Shown here in pieces: positions 42,519 to 54,422 of a stretch of 64,000 nt of DNA. Made by a program: the position numbers and the translations under genes. Positions within the stretch are counted from its first letter, which is position 1. Every line of letters starts with the position of its first letter. A model generated the notes under the pieces. The model saw only the letters and a list, made by a program, of their open reading frames with translations. It was not told the origin of the DNA and searched no databases. Source of the stretch: CAZCPB01 sp044223975 (GTDB lineage Bacteria > Planctomycetota > Phycisphaerae > Phycisphaerales > UBA1924); the NCBI GenBank assembly GCA_044223975.1, contig JBGALI010000021.1, positions 1 through 64,000 of the forward strand, written 5' to 3'.

Positions 42519-44096
42519 ATGCGCCGTTGCCTACTTGCCGCCTTGGTGCTGTTGGTGACAACCAGCGCAGCGTTGAGTCACTTTGAAACGGCAGAGTCGC
42601 CACCCGATCGAGCCGGCTCGGCGGCCGCGCCCAACTTCATCTTTATCCTCGGCGAGGGCCACGGATGGTCCAGCACGTCGGTCCAGATGGACGACCGGGT
42701 GCCGACGTCCAAGCAAGCCGACGGGCTCACGCCCAACCTCGAGAAGCTGGCCGCCCAGGGGATGCGCTTCAGCGACTTCTACGCAACCTGCCCGCGCTGC
42801 ACGCCGTCGCGGGCGAGCTTCTTCACCGGCATCAGCCCGGCCAAGCTTCACATGACGTACGTCAACGAGAGCGGCAACCAGCGCGATGGCAAGGATCGCG
42901 CCAAGGGACGTCCGGCCGCGCCGGGCAAAGGACAGGCAGACGCCGACGTTCCGTTGCTGCAGCGCATGATCGCGCCGCAGCCCGACATGGAACTCCCCTC
43001 CGGCGTGAAGACCACCGGCGACGTGCTGCGGGCCGGCGGCTACGCGACCGCCCATTTCGGCAAGTGGCACGTCGGACGCGCCAGCCCCGCGCGCCACGGC
43101 TTCGACGAGACCGACGGCGCCAACAACAACGACGGCCCCGCCCACAACGCCAAGCCCAACCCCGTGGAATCACGTTCGATCACCGACAAGGGCCTCGCGT
43201 TCATGGAGGCCCAGACCAAGGCCGGAAGGCCGTTCTTCCTCCAGCTCTCGCACTACAGCGCTTCCAACGAGGACGAGGTCACGCCCGAGTCGCTCGCCGA
43301 AGTGAAGGCGCTCATGCCCGGCCTCAAGGGCAAGGCGATGTTCACCGCCGCGGGCATGCGGGATATGGACAAGGCGATCGGGCGCGTCATGCAGTGCGTC
43401 GCCGAGCTGGGCATCGCCGACCGCACATACATCTTCTTCAGCACCGATCACGGCTCGCCCGGCGGCGGTGGTGGGGGCGGCGGGAACCGCGGCGGTGGCG
43501 AAGCCAACGCGCCGCTCGCCCGCGGCAAGGGCAGCGTGCAGGAGGGCGGCGTCAGAATTCCGTTCATTGTGCGCGGCCCCGGAATCAAGCCTGGGACGAT
43601 CAGCCACGTTCGTGCCACCGGTATGGACCTGCTCCCCACGCTCGCGGACCTCGCCCGCGCACCCATCGCCGTCGATCCCAAGTCCAAGGACGAGAAGCTC
43701 ACGATCGAAGGGGGGAGCCTGGTCCCGGTGCTCAAGGGTGGTGGCGACGGAACGGTCAAACGCCCGCACGAAGAGATCGTGATCCACTTCCCGCACTACG
43801 ACCTGGGCAATGGCGGGCCGGCGTCGGCGATCTACGTCGGCAATCTCAAGCTGCTGCGGGTCGACGAGACGGGCCATCGCATGCTCTTCGACATGTCCAC
43901 GGACTGGGCCGAGAAGGACGATCTCGCGGCCTCCAAGCCAGACAAGGTGAAGGAACTCGAGGCCAGGCTTGACGCGTACCTCGACGCCGTTCACGCCCAG
44001 CGCGCCGTGCCCAACCCGGCCTACGGAATGGGTGATCCCTCGACCGCGCCAGCGCCGGCTGGTCGCAAGCGCGGCGGAGGCAAGGGTGGCGGCTGA
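42519..44096 (+). CDS. Exported sulfatase with an altered metal site
   Basis: A protein of 525 residues from ATG 42519 with signal peptide (MRRCLLAALVLLVTTSAALS). The formylglycine motif CTPSRASFFTG is present (Cys94). Other sulfatase motifs are FGKWHVGR, ISHVRATGMDLLPTLADL and STDHGSPG (the second metal motif). The first metal motif, usually ADDLGW, reads GEGHGW here, so both usual Asp ligands are changed. A glycine-rich insert follows STDHG. The substrate is probably a sulfated polysaccharide or other ester. First of three exported-enzyme genes in a row. Confidence 0.88.
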   Translation: MRRCLLAALVLLVTTSAALSHFETAESPPDRAGSAAAPNFIFILGEGHGWSSTSVQMDDRVPTSKQADGLTPNLEKLAAQGMRFSDFYATCPRCTPSRASFFTGISPAKLHMTYVNESGNQRDGKDRAKGRPAAPGKGQADADVPLLQRMIAPQPDMELPSGVKTTGDVLRAGGYATAHFGKWHVGRASPARHGFDETDGANNNDGPAHNAKPNPVESRSITDKGLAFMEAQTKAGRPFFLQLSHYSASNEDEVTPESLAEVKALMPGLKGKAMFTAAGMRDMDKAIGRVMQCVAELGIADRTYIFFSTDHGSPGGGGGGGGNRGGGEANAPLARGKGSVQEGGVRIPFIVRGPGIKPGTISHVRATGMDLLPTLADLARAPIAVDPKSKDEKLTIEGGSLVPVLKGGGDGTVKRPHEEIVIHFPHYDLGNGGPASAIYVGNLKLLRVDETGHRMLFDMSTDWAEKDDLAASKPDKVKELEARLDAYLDAVHAQRAVPNPAYGMGDPSTAPAPAGRKRGGGKGGG

Positions 44097-44174
44097 CGCG
44101 CGCCCCGAACCCAGACGTTCTCCCGTGCGGAGTGCCCGCGAGCATTCTTGCCCGGCGCAACACAAGGCAGGACC

Positions 44175-46094
44175 ATGCTCAATCGCACGAACCAAGTTCT
44201 CGTCTCACTGGCGTTCTTCTTCTTCGGCTACCCGACCGCGGCTCACCCCCCCGATGAGCACGGGAACCACTCCGTCGAGCCCCACGCTCACGCCGGCCCC
44301 GCGTCCGTCCGCACCTGGACCAACGCCCGGACCCGGGAGATCGTTCGCGGGTCCTTCCTCACCGCGCGTGACGGCATGGTCAGCGTCGAGCGAGAGAATG
44401 ACGATGTTGTCGTCTTCGCGATGGCGGAACTCTCCGAGCCTGACCGTGCCGAAGCAAAGCGCCGCATCGCCGAGATCAAGGCTCTCAACGAGCGTCTGGC
44501 CGCGTCAGCCGTCTCGGCCGGGACCGATACCGCCGCTGCCCCTTCGGCAGACCCGGCAAGGCCGTCGCAGGCCGCGCCCTTTGAGCTCTTTGCGCCGTTC
44601 GTGAAGACCCGGTGGGACGAGCAGTGGCTCTACGTCGAGTCCGACGGCCTGCCCCACGCCCCCGTCACCCACCCGCTCATGGTCGGCATCAAGAGCTGGC
44701 AGCAGCAGGTCCCACTGCCACAGGTCTACACGGGCGACAACGCGTGGCGGATCCCCCTCAAGCCGGAACTTGCCGAGAAGCCGATCTCGGGGAAAACGCA
44801 GCTCTTCCGCGGCGCCATCGCCCTGGCCGCCAACGGGGTGCCGATCTTCAACGCGCTCAACAACCGCGGCGACGACACGTTCAAGGTCGGCGAGCTCGAT
44901 GAGTACGGCGGGCACGCGGGCCGGGCCGACGACTACCACTATCACATCGCGCCGCTGGCCCTTCAGAAGATCGTCGGAAGGGACAAGCCGATCGCGTACG
45001 CGCTCGACGGCTTTCCCCTCTACGGGCTCTTCGATCCAATCGCGAAGAAGGGCACCGAGAAGGCCTGCCCGCTGGGGAGCACGGCCAAACTCGACGAGCT
45101 CAACGGGCACTTCGGCGTCAACACCGACGGCTCGCGCGGGCTGTACCACTACCACGCCAGCATCGCCTACCCGTACATCAACGGCGGCGTGCGCGGCAAG
45201 GTCACCGTCAAGGACGACCAGATCGATCCGCAGCCCAGAGCCAACCCCGTCCGTCAGTGGCTCCAGCCGCTGCGGGGCACCACCATCACCGGCTTCAAAG
45301 CACTTGCCGAGAAGTCGTGGTCGCTTGAGTACACCCTCGCCGGCAAGAAGCACCTGGTGAACTTTCGGATCGAAAGCGGGGGCAAGTACATCTTCGAATT
45401 CGTCGACCCCGACGGCACCACAAAGACCGAGACGTACCAGGCTCGTCCCGATCGTGACCGGCCCCCGCAGAGAGATGGCGATGCCAAAGACCGTACTCGG
45501 CGCCGCGGACGCGACGGCGCTCCGGGGGACCGTACTTCCTCCCCGCCGGAGGAGCAGGCCCAGCCAGCAACCCCCGCACTCAAGGCCGCCACATCTGATT
45601 TCAAACTGACCAGCCCCGCGGTGGGCGACGACGCCAGACTGTCCGCGGAGTTCACGTGCGACGGCGCGAGCATCTCCCCGCCGCTGGCGTGGGCCACAGC
45701 CCCCGCGGGCACGAAGAGCTTCGCGATCACGATGCACCACATCCCCGGCCCTCCCCGTCCCGGTGATCGCCCGGGAGAGGACAAGCACGTGTACCTCGTG
45801 CTGTACAACCTCCCCGCCGACACTACCTCGCTCGAAAAGGGCCAGACCAAGATCGGCGACCGCGGCATCAACACCGTGAATCGGCGCGCGGAGTATGCGC
45901 CCCCGTGCTCCAAGGGCCCCGGCCCCAAGAAGTACACGCTCACCGTTTACGCCTTGAGCGAAACGACGGTGTCGCCAGCGACGGACGGGGCGGCGGCCGG
46001 CGTCACGATGGACGGCCTGCTGGCGGCGATGAAGGACAAGACCCTCGCGGCCGCGACTCTCGATGTGACCTACGAGCGCCCGGGGAATCGATAG
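44175..46094 (+). CDS. Exported SHD1-YHYH-PEBP fusion protein
   Basis: A protein of 639 residues. Signal peptide 1-23, then a His-rich stretch (DEHGNHSVEPHAHAG). An SHD1-like domain is at about 45-100 (RTWTNARTREIVRGSFLTAR). The YHYH domain (about 150-400) is marked by ADDYHYHIAPLALQ and GLYHYHASIAYPY. After a Pro/Arg-rich linker there is a PEBP/YbhB domain (about 475-635) with CDGASISPPLAWATAP, HIPGPPRPGDRPGEDKHVYL and CSKGPGPKKYTLTVYALSE. YHYH and PEBP proteins are known separately; this order in one chain is striking. The function is unknown, probably ligand or metal binding outside the cytoplasm. Confidence 0.85.
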   Translation: MLNRTNQVLVSLAFFFFGYPTAAHPPDEHGNHSVEPHAHAGPASVRTWTNARTREIVRGSFLTARDGMVSVERENDDVVVFAMAELSEPDRAEAKRRIAEIKALNERLAASAVSAGTDTAAAPSADPARPSQAAPFELFAPFVKTRWDEQWLYVESDGLPHAPVTHPLMVGIKSWQQQVPLPQVYTGDNAWRIPLKPELAEKPISGKTQLFRGAIALAANGVPIFNALNNRGDDTFKVGELDEYGGHAGRADDYHYHIAPLALQKIVGRDKPIAYALDGFPLYGLFDPIAKKGTEKACPLGSTAKLDELNGHFGVNTDGSRGLYHYHASIAYPYINGGVRGKVTVKDDQIDPQPRANPVRQWLQPLRGTTITGFKALAEKSWSLEYTLAGKKHLVNFRIESGGKYIFEFVDPDGTTKTETYQARPDRDRPPQRDGDAKDRTRRRGRDGAPGDRTSSPPEEQAQPATPALKAATSDFKLTSPAVGDDARLSAEFTCDGASISPPLAWATAPAGTKSFAITMHHIPGPPRPGDRPGEDKHVYLVLYNLPADTTSLEKGQTKIGDRGINTVNRRAEYAPPCSKGPGPKKYTLTVYALSETTVSPATDGAAAGVTMDGLLAAMKDKTLAAATLDVTYERPGNR

Positions 46095-46101
46095 GAATCA
46101 C

Positions 46102-47760
46102 ATGTCACTCTGGCCGAGTCGAACCGCCGTGGCCCGTTCCTCGACGCTGGTCGCGTCGATATTGCTCGGCGTCGTGGCGCTTGTTTCCACGTACGCAGCG
46201 CCGGGCGATGGATCAGAAAGCAAGATGTCGGAGCAGCCGGAAAGCAAGGCCAGCGGACGCGGGCTCATCGCGGAGATGAGCGCGTTCCACACCGACGTGC
46301 CGGCGCACCCGTTCGACATTGTGCTCGTGCGCCCGACGGCGACATCCATCACCGTGAGCGTGCTGAGCTACGCCGACACCGAGGGCTACATCGAGTTCGG
46401 CACCGAAGCGGGGACGCTGGACCGGCGAACCGCCTCGAAGCCGTTCAAGGCCGGCGTGCCCGAGCTTTTCGTGCTCGACGGCTTGGCGCACGACACCGGG
46501 TATTCCTACCGGTGGCGCTACCGGGAAGGGCCCGACGCGGCCACGAAAGCGCCCGCGAAGGGTGCCGCCTTCGCGTTGAGCCCGCCGTACTCGTTCCACA
46601 CGCCGCGCAAGGCGGGCCACACGGGGGCCTTCACGTTCACCATCCAGGCCGACTCGCACCTGGACAGCAACATGACCCCCGCGGTCTACGAGCGGACGCT
46701 CGCCAACGCGCTGGCGGACAAGCCTGATTTTCACGTCGACCTCGGCGACACGTTCATGACCGACAAACGCCGTGATTTTCACGAGGCCCTGCCGCAGTAC
46801 ATCGCGCAGCGGTACTACTTCGGTCAGCTCTGCCACTCGGCCCCGATCTTCATGGTGCTCGGCAACCACGACGGCGAGTGGGGGTACGCGGCCGCCGGGC
46901 CAGACGAGATGGCGGGGTGGTCCTTTGCCCAGCGGACGCGCCTGTTCCCGCCGCCCCAAATCTACTCCGCAACAGATCTCCACGAACCTCCCATGTACAC
47001 CGGGCGCACCTCGCTCGCCAAGGGGCAGGGCGCCAACTACTACGCCTTTGAGTGGGGCGATGCGCAGATCGTCGTCCTCGACCCGTTCTGGTTCACCGCC
47101 ACTCGCGCCCGCGGGCCCAAGGGTGCTGCGCAGGCCGCGCAGAACTCCAGCACCGACGAGAATTGGACCCGCACCCTCGGCCGCGGTCAGTACGACTGGC
47201 TGGACCGCACCCTCGCGGCTTCGAAAGCCAGGTTCAAGTTCGTGTTCGTCCATCACCTCGTCGGCGGGCTCGGGCGGGACGCCCGCGGAGGTGTCGAGGC
47301 CGCCCCGTACTTTGAGTGGGGCGGGAAGAACGCCGACGGCTCCGAAGGCTTCGCCGCCCATCGCGCCGGCTGGCCCATGCCGATTCACCGCCTCCTCGTC
47401 GAGCGCGGCGTCGCCGCCGTCTTCCACGGGCACGATCACATGTACGTCCGCAGCGAGCTCGACGGCGTGGTGTACCAGTGCGTGCCACAGCCCGGCAACC
47501 CCCGCGGCGGCACGCGCAGCGCCGAGGAGTACGGGTACACGTCCGGCACTATCCTCGGCAGCCCCGGGCATCTTCGCGTGCGCATGAACCCCAACCAAGC
47601 CCAGGTCGAGTTCGTCCGCTCCGCCCTGGAACAGCCGCCCGACGCCCGGCGCCGCGAGCGCGAGGACAACGGCGCGGTCGTGAACGCCTACGAGATCAAG
47701 CCCCGCACTCCATCGTCACCCGCCCGCGGGAATGGCAGCAACCCGCCGGGCGCGAAGTGA
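46102..47760 (+). CDS. Exported metallophosphoesterase
   Basis: A protein of 552 residues, 7 bases after the previous stop. Signal peptide about 1-32. A fibronectin-like N-terminal domain (VRPTATSITVSVLSYADTEG) precedes the calcineurin-like phosphoesterase core. All five metal blocks are present: IQADSHLD, HVDLGDTF, VLGNHDGEW, FVHHLVGG and FHGHDHMYV. This is the purple-acid-phosphatase-like layout (PhoD/PAP relatives). It probably hydrolyses phosphate esters outside the cell. Together with the sulfatase it suggests scavenging of sulfate and phosphate esters. Confidence 0.9.
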   Translation: MSLWPSRTAVARSSTLVASILLGVVALVSTYAAPGDGSESKMSEQPESKASGRGLIAEMSAFHTDVPAHPFDIVLVRPTATSITVSVLSYADTEGYIEFGTEAGTLDRRTASKPFKAGVPELFVLDGLAHDTGYSYRWRYREGPDAATKAPAKGAAFALSPPYSFHTPRKAGHTGAFTFTIQADSHLDSNMTPAVYERTLANALADKPDFHVDLGDTFMTDKRRDFHEALPQYIAQRYYFGQLCHSAPIFMVLGNHDGEWGYAAAGPDEMAGWSFAQRTRLFPPPQIYSATDLHEPPMYTGRTSLAKGQGANYYAFEWGDAQIVVLDPFWFTATRARGPKGAAQAAQNSSTDENWTRTLGRGQYDWLDRTLAASKARFKFVFVHHLVGGLGRDARGGVEAAPYFEWGGKNADGSEGFAAHRAGWPMPIHRLLVERGVAAVFHGHDHMYVRSELDGVVYQCVPQPGNPRGGTRSAEEYGYTSGTILGSPGHLRVRMNPNQAQVEFVRSALEQPPDARRREREDNGAVVNAYEIKPRTPSSPARGNGSNPPGAK

Positions 47761-47762
47761 AC

Positions 47763-48485
47763 TCAGCGGCGGCGTCGGATCGCGCCCAGCCCGGCAAGGC
47801 CCAGCAGCGCGACAGAGGATGGCGCCGGGATGCCGATCGTGAGAGTGAATCCGGCCCCGGAGTCGCCGCCTTCGCCGAAGGCGCCGCCGACGTTGTTCTT
47901 GTAGCCGGCGTAGGACCCTTCGACGCGGTAGAGGCCCGGCTCGAGGTTCCATACCGCCGCGCCGCCGAGAGCGAGCGCAACCCCGTTGCGCTTCAACGTG
48001 GCCAGGTTGCCACTCCACTGCGCGATGATCGTGTCGGTGACGGTGAAGCTGAAATTGAATTCGCCCCCGCCCGAGGCGCTGGAGGATTCGCCGGGGCCGA
48101 TGAAGCCGGGAAGACTGTAGATGGAGTTCACGCCCCCCGAGATGGTCAGAATGCTGCTCTCGGCGAAGTTTGAACTGAAGCTGCCGCTGGTGTACGTCAA
48201 CGCGGGGGGCGGGCCGCCGATGCCACCGCCGGTATTCCCGCTCCCCGAGAGGTTGCCGTCCATGCTGGAGGTGTCCCAGGTGCCGAACCCGCCAAAGCCG
48301 TTGAAGCCGTTGGCGAAAACCTCGGACCCGTTCACGGACTTTCGCGCCAGACCCCAGCCATTGAAGTATGGGAAGCCTTGGTCGTAAACAACCGGGAAGT
48401 TGGCGAGCGCGGCCGGCGCAAGCGTGCTGAGAACGACGAGACCCGCGACGCGCCGAGCGTCAAACAGCGAACGAATGCTTTGCAC
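47763..48485 (-). CDS. PEP-CTERM exported protein
   Basis: A protein of 240 residues: signal peptide (LVVLSTLAPAALA), a Gly/Ser/Phe-rich beta body (GFNGFGGFGTWDTSSMDGN), and a classic sorting tail IPAPSSVALLGLAGLGAIRR. This is a predicted substrate of an exosortase, but no exosortase gene is in the window. The body has no recognised function. It is tail-to-tail with the phosphoesterase gene (2-base gap). Confidence 0.8.
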   Translation of the reverse strand: MQSIRSLFDARRVAGLVVLSTLAPAALANFPVVYDQGFPYFNGWGLARKSVNGSEVFANGFNGFGGFGTWDTSSMDGNLSGSGNTGGGIGGPPPALTYTSGSFSSNFAESSILTISGGVNSIYSLPGFIGPGESSSASGGGEFNFSFTVTDTIIAQWSGNLATLKRNGVALALGGAAVWNLEPGLYRVEGSYAGYKNNVGGAFGEGGDSGAGFTLTIGIPAPSSVALLGLAGLGAIRRRR

Positions 48486-48606
48486 GATGTCTGCTCCCCT
48501 CGAGGCGTCTTGCGCGGGAACCCACCCGCGCCGGAAACAACGCCGACGTCAAGCGCGAGAGTCTACCGAAACTCAAATTCTGATCAAGCAATTATGCGGA
48601 TCCGCC

Positions 48607-51099
<2,493 letters not shown>

Positions 51100-51323
51100 G
51101 GAACAACGCCCCACATAAGAACGCTTTGCTCAAACCGCGGCATGCCGGAACCCTCCCCCGGGACGATTGGCCGGGAGTGTAACGAAATCGCAGCCGTGGC
51201 TGGCACGCAGGGCGTCTTCGGCACTGAACTGCCCGGGCCGCGGTCGCACGCGTCCCTGGTCGAGATTATCCTGCGGTCGACGCGACCGCGACTGATCGTC
51301 GGATCGCGCGGGAGACGGCATCT

Positions 51324-53843
51324 ATGCTTTCATGTCTGTCGAGCCGCGTTCGTGCGTGTTGTCAGGCCGCGGCGGTCACCATGATCGCGCTGGCGGCGAC
51401 GCGGTCGGTGAACGCGCTGGCAGCGGGCGAGCCGCCGACCGGCGGCACTCCGAGCGGTGCTTCAACCGGTCGGGTCGATCTGCGCCCCGCGTTCGAACGC
51501 TGGCACATCGAACGCCGCACGCAGGGAGCGAGGGGAACGTGCTCGGTCTTTGTGGTGACCCAGGCGCTCGAGTACGCCGCCGCGAGTGCGGGGCTCGCGC
51601 ACGATCGGCTCAGTGTCGAATACCTGAACTGGGCGTCCAACCAGGCCGCGGGCGATGCTCACGACGGCGGATTCTTTTCCGACCTGTGGAAGGGCTTCGC
51701 GGCCTACGGGATCTGCACCGAGAAGGAACTGCCGTACCGGGACGCGTTTGACCCGGCGCTCAAGCCCGGTGACGTCGCAACCGAGGGCGCGCGGGCGATG
51801 AAGGACGCGGGCCTTCGACTCCACTGGATCAAGGAGTGGGACGTCAGCACCGGCCTGACGTTGGCGCACCTCGACGAAATCAAACGCACGCTGCGAGCGC
51901 GTTGGCCCGTGTGCGGCGGGTTCCGCTGGCCGAAGCAGGAGGAGTGGAAGAACAACGTGCTGAACACTCCGCCGCCCGAAGGCGTGCGCGACGGGCATAG
52001 CGTGCTGCTGGTGGGGTACCGCGACGATGCCGCGATGCCGGGCGGAGGCGTGTTCATCTTCCGCAATTCGGCCCACGGCGCCCGCGACGGCGAGATGACC
52101 TACGCCTACGCCAGCGCGTACATGAACGACGCGGCATGGATCGAAAGCACGAGGGCCCCGGCCGCGAAGGCGGGTGCTTCGCTCAGGACCGACCTGCTCA
52201 GTGTGCTCGGCAACGCCCCCATCGGCCGCAACCGGCGCGTGTCGAGCAACATGCAGCCCGATTGGCACACGGAGAACCTGGACATGACGTGGCTCCAGCC
52301 CGGCGAGTCGGTCGAAATGCCGGTGCTCGAAGGCCCGGGCGTGATCACGCACATGTGGTTCACCAGCCACGCCGGGTGGGTCGGCGAGCTCAACGCCCTC
52401 AGCCTGCGGATCTACTGGGACGGCCGGAAAGACCCCGCGGTCGAGGCGCCGCTCGGCGACTTCTTCGCGGTGGGGCAGGGCAAGCCCGCCGTCGTCGAGA
52501 GCATGCCCGTGCAGGTCTCGCCGACGGGCGCGCTCTCCTGCTCCTGGCGCATGCCTTTCGCCAAGTCCGCGAGGATTGTCGTCACCAACGACAACCCCGA
52601 CCGCGGCACCGGCCTCTACTGGCAGGTCGACTGGACCCAGGTCGACCAGGTGCCCGAGGGCACGCCGTACTTTCACGCGCAATACCGCCAGGAGTACCCC
52701 GCGGCCGCGGGGAGTGATTACACGCTCGCAGACCTGCGCGGACGCGGCCTGTACGTCGGCACGGTTCTCTCCGTGACCTCCGCGCAGAACGGGTGGTTCG
52801 GCGAGGGTGACGACTTCTTCTACATCGACGGCGAAGCGGTCCCGAGCCTTCAAGGCACCGGGAGCGAGGATTACTTCAACGACGCGTGGGGATTCCGTTC
52901 GCGCACTGGCCTTTGGTTCGGCTCGCCCCGCTGGCAGGGAGATTCCGCGGGCGACAGCGGCGTGTGCTACCGCTGGCACCTCCCCGACCCGGTGAACTTC
53001 ACGACCTCGCTCAAGGTCGCCATCGAGCACAAGGGCAACCGGGCGGAAGACACCGAGGGTTTCTTCATCGAGCGCCCCGATTTTTTCAGCAGCGTGGCGT
53101 TCTGGTATCAGGACGGCGATCCCAAGCCCTTTGCTCGCATGCCGGCGTGGAACGAGCGCCGTGTGCCGTGGGAGCGCCATCACTTCGTCCGCGCGTTCAG
53201 GAACGCCAAGGCGACCGGCGATGTGCCGGTGAAGATCGACACGTCCGGCCTGTTCGGCGCGCGGCCGATGCTGCTGTGGCCCAACACGACGACGGGTGCG
53301 GTGCTGACCCTCCCCTTCGAAGTCGCCGATGACGGCCGCTACGCCGCACGCCTCACCGGCGCAACGGGTCCCGAGTACGGCGCGTACGACGTTGAGATCG
53401 ACGGGAAGAAGGCGATCACCGCGTCCCTCCGCGCTGCTGAAGGAGCCGAGGCAGACCTGTCGCTCGGCGTCCTTACGCTCACCAAGGGCAAGCACACGAT
53501 CTCGTTCCGTGCCGCGGCAGGCGCGCAAGGCTCGCTCGCGGTCGAGATGCTGAGCCTGCTGAAACTGCCTCCGGAGGCCACGCGCCAGGTCAAGACGCAC
53601 CACGAAGCACACTTCGTCCGCCTCGGCATCGGGCGCGCGGTGTACGCGTTCCGCCTTGCGTACGGCAGACTGCCCGAGTCGCTCAAGGAACTCGTCGATT
53701 CCGGGATCATGGCCGAGCGCTACCTGCGCGATGAGAACAACCAGCCGTTGGTCTCGCGGCGCGAGGGCGATTTCCTCGTGGTCGAGAGCGCCCAGGGAGA
53801 AAAATGGACCAAGCGCTGGCAGGGTCTCGACGCGCGCCGTTGA
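51324..53843 (+). CDS. Papain-like peptidase domain fused to GH172 (DUF2961) domain
   Basis: An exported protein of 839 residues. Signal peptide 1-34. Papain-like domain about 50-265 with the catalytic Cys73 (GARGTCSVFVVTQ), His225 (VRDGHSVLLVGY) and Asn248 (FIFRNSAHG). It is followed by a GH172/DUF2961 domain (about 290-650) with GPGVITHMWFTSHAGWVGEL, GEGDDFFYIDGE and GSEDYFNDAWGF, the metal-binding acid motif of fructan-type and arabinan-type GH172 enzymes. The remaining part (about 650-839) is beta-rich and ends in helices. It may be a peptidase that shapes or is targeted by the glycosidase; the fusion is rare in my experience. Confidence 0.85.
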   Translation: MLSCLSSRVRACCQAAAVTMIALAATRSVNALAAGEPPTGGTPSGASTGRVDLRPAFERWHIERRTQGARGTCSVFVVTQALEYAAASAGLAHDRLSVEYLNWASNQAAGDAHDGGFFSDLWKGFAAYGICTEKELPYRDAFDPALKPGDVATEGARAMKDAGLRLHWIKEWDVSTGLTLAHLDEIKRTLRARWPVCGGFRWPKQEEWKNNVLNTPPPEGVRDGHSVLLVGYRDDAAMPGGGVFIFRNSAHGARDGEMTYAYASAYMNDAAWIESTRAPAAKAGASLRTDLLSVLGNAPIGRNRRVSSNMQPDWHTENLDMTWLQPGESVEMPVLEGPGVITHMWFTSHAGWVGELNALSLRIYWDGRKDPAVEAPLGDFFAVGQGKPAVVESMPVQVSPTGALSCSWRMPFAKSARIVVTNDNPDRGTGLYWQVDWTQVDQVPEGTPYFHAQYRQEYPAAAGSDYTLADLRGRGLYVGTVLSVTSAQNGWFGEGDDFFYIDGEAVPSLQGTGSEDYFNDAWGFRSRTGLWFGSPRWQGDSAGDSGVCYRWHLPDPVNFTTSLKVAIEHKGNRAEDTEGFFIERPDFFSSVAFWYQDGDPKPFARMPAWNERRVPWERHHFVRAFRNAKATGDVPVKIDTSGLFGARPMLLWPNTTTGAVLTLPFEVADDGRYAARLTGATGPEYGAYDVEIDGKKAITASLRAAEGAEADLSLGVLTLTKGKHTISFRAAAGAQGSLAVEMLSLLKLPPEATRQVKTHHEAHFVRLGIGRAVYAFRLAYGRLPESLKELVDSGIMAERYLRDENNQPLVSRREGDFLVVESAQGEKWTKRWQGLDARR

Positions 53844-53850
53844 GCCGCAC

Positions 53851-54372
53851 CTACGAAGGCGTCGACCTGTGCCGCGCTCCGGTGAATAGACCGACGCCCG
53901 CGGCGCCGCTGCTGGGCAGGTGCGCCTTGACCGTCTGCCACGCCGAGTTCGCCGCCGACTGCACAGCCTCCGTGCCGGCGTGGATCTCCCGGTCGATCGT
54001 GTCCATGTGTTCGCTTGACACGCCCAGCCCCAGCTTGTTGAGCGCCACCGCGACGGCGATCAGCACGCCCCCGATCAGCAGCGCGGCAATCATCGCACGC
54101 TTCAGGAGGTACGCGAACACGAACGCCGCGATAAAGCTCGCGCCCACCTTCACGCACCACGGCGCCCACGCCCCCGGGGCCTCATCGTGCATCCCCGCCC
54201 AGCCGATCATTCCCGCGCCGGCGAGCGTCGCGATCCCCGCCAGCAGGAAGAGCTTCGAGCGCAGGGGTGATGTGACCAGCCCGAACACCGATCCTCCGAG
54301 CGCCGCCAGGCCTGGCGTCGATGAGGGTGGTGGGGGAGGCGTTTGATTCGGCGGCGGAGTCGGCTCGGGCAT
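53851..54372 (-). CDS. FUN14-like small membrane protein
   Basis: A protein of 173 residues. Pro-rich start (PTPPPNQTPPPPPSSTPG), then three to four membrane helices (KLFLLAGIATLAGAGMIGWA, VGASFIAAFVFAYLLKRAMI, ALLIGGVLIAVAVALNKLGL). A helical polar region (TIDREIHAGTEAVQSAANSA) and a C-terminal LPSSGAAGVGLFTGAR, as in the FUN14 family. Function of bacterial members is unknown. Convergent with the peptidase-GH172 gene. Confidence 0.5.
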   Translation of the reverse strand: MPEPTPPPNQTPPPPPSSTPGLAALGGSVFGLVTSPLRSKLFLLAGIATLAGAGMIGWAGMHDEAPGAWAPWCVKVGASFIAAFVFAYLLKRAMIAALLIGGVLIAVAVALNKLGLGVSSEHMDTIDREIHAGTEAVQSAANSAWQTVKAHLPSSGAAGVGLFTGARHRSTPS

Positions 54373-54422
54373 GGCAGCAACCCAGGATCTCGGCGTTCAG
54401 ATCGACGTTCAACCCCGTCGCT

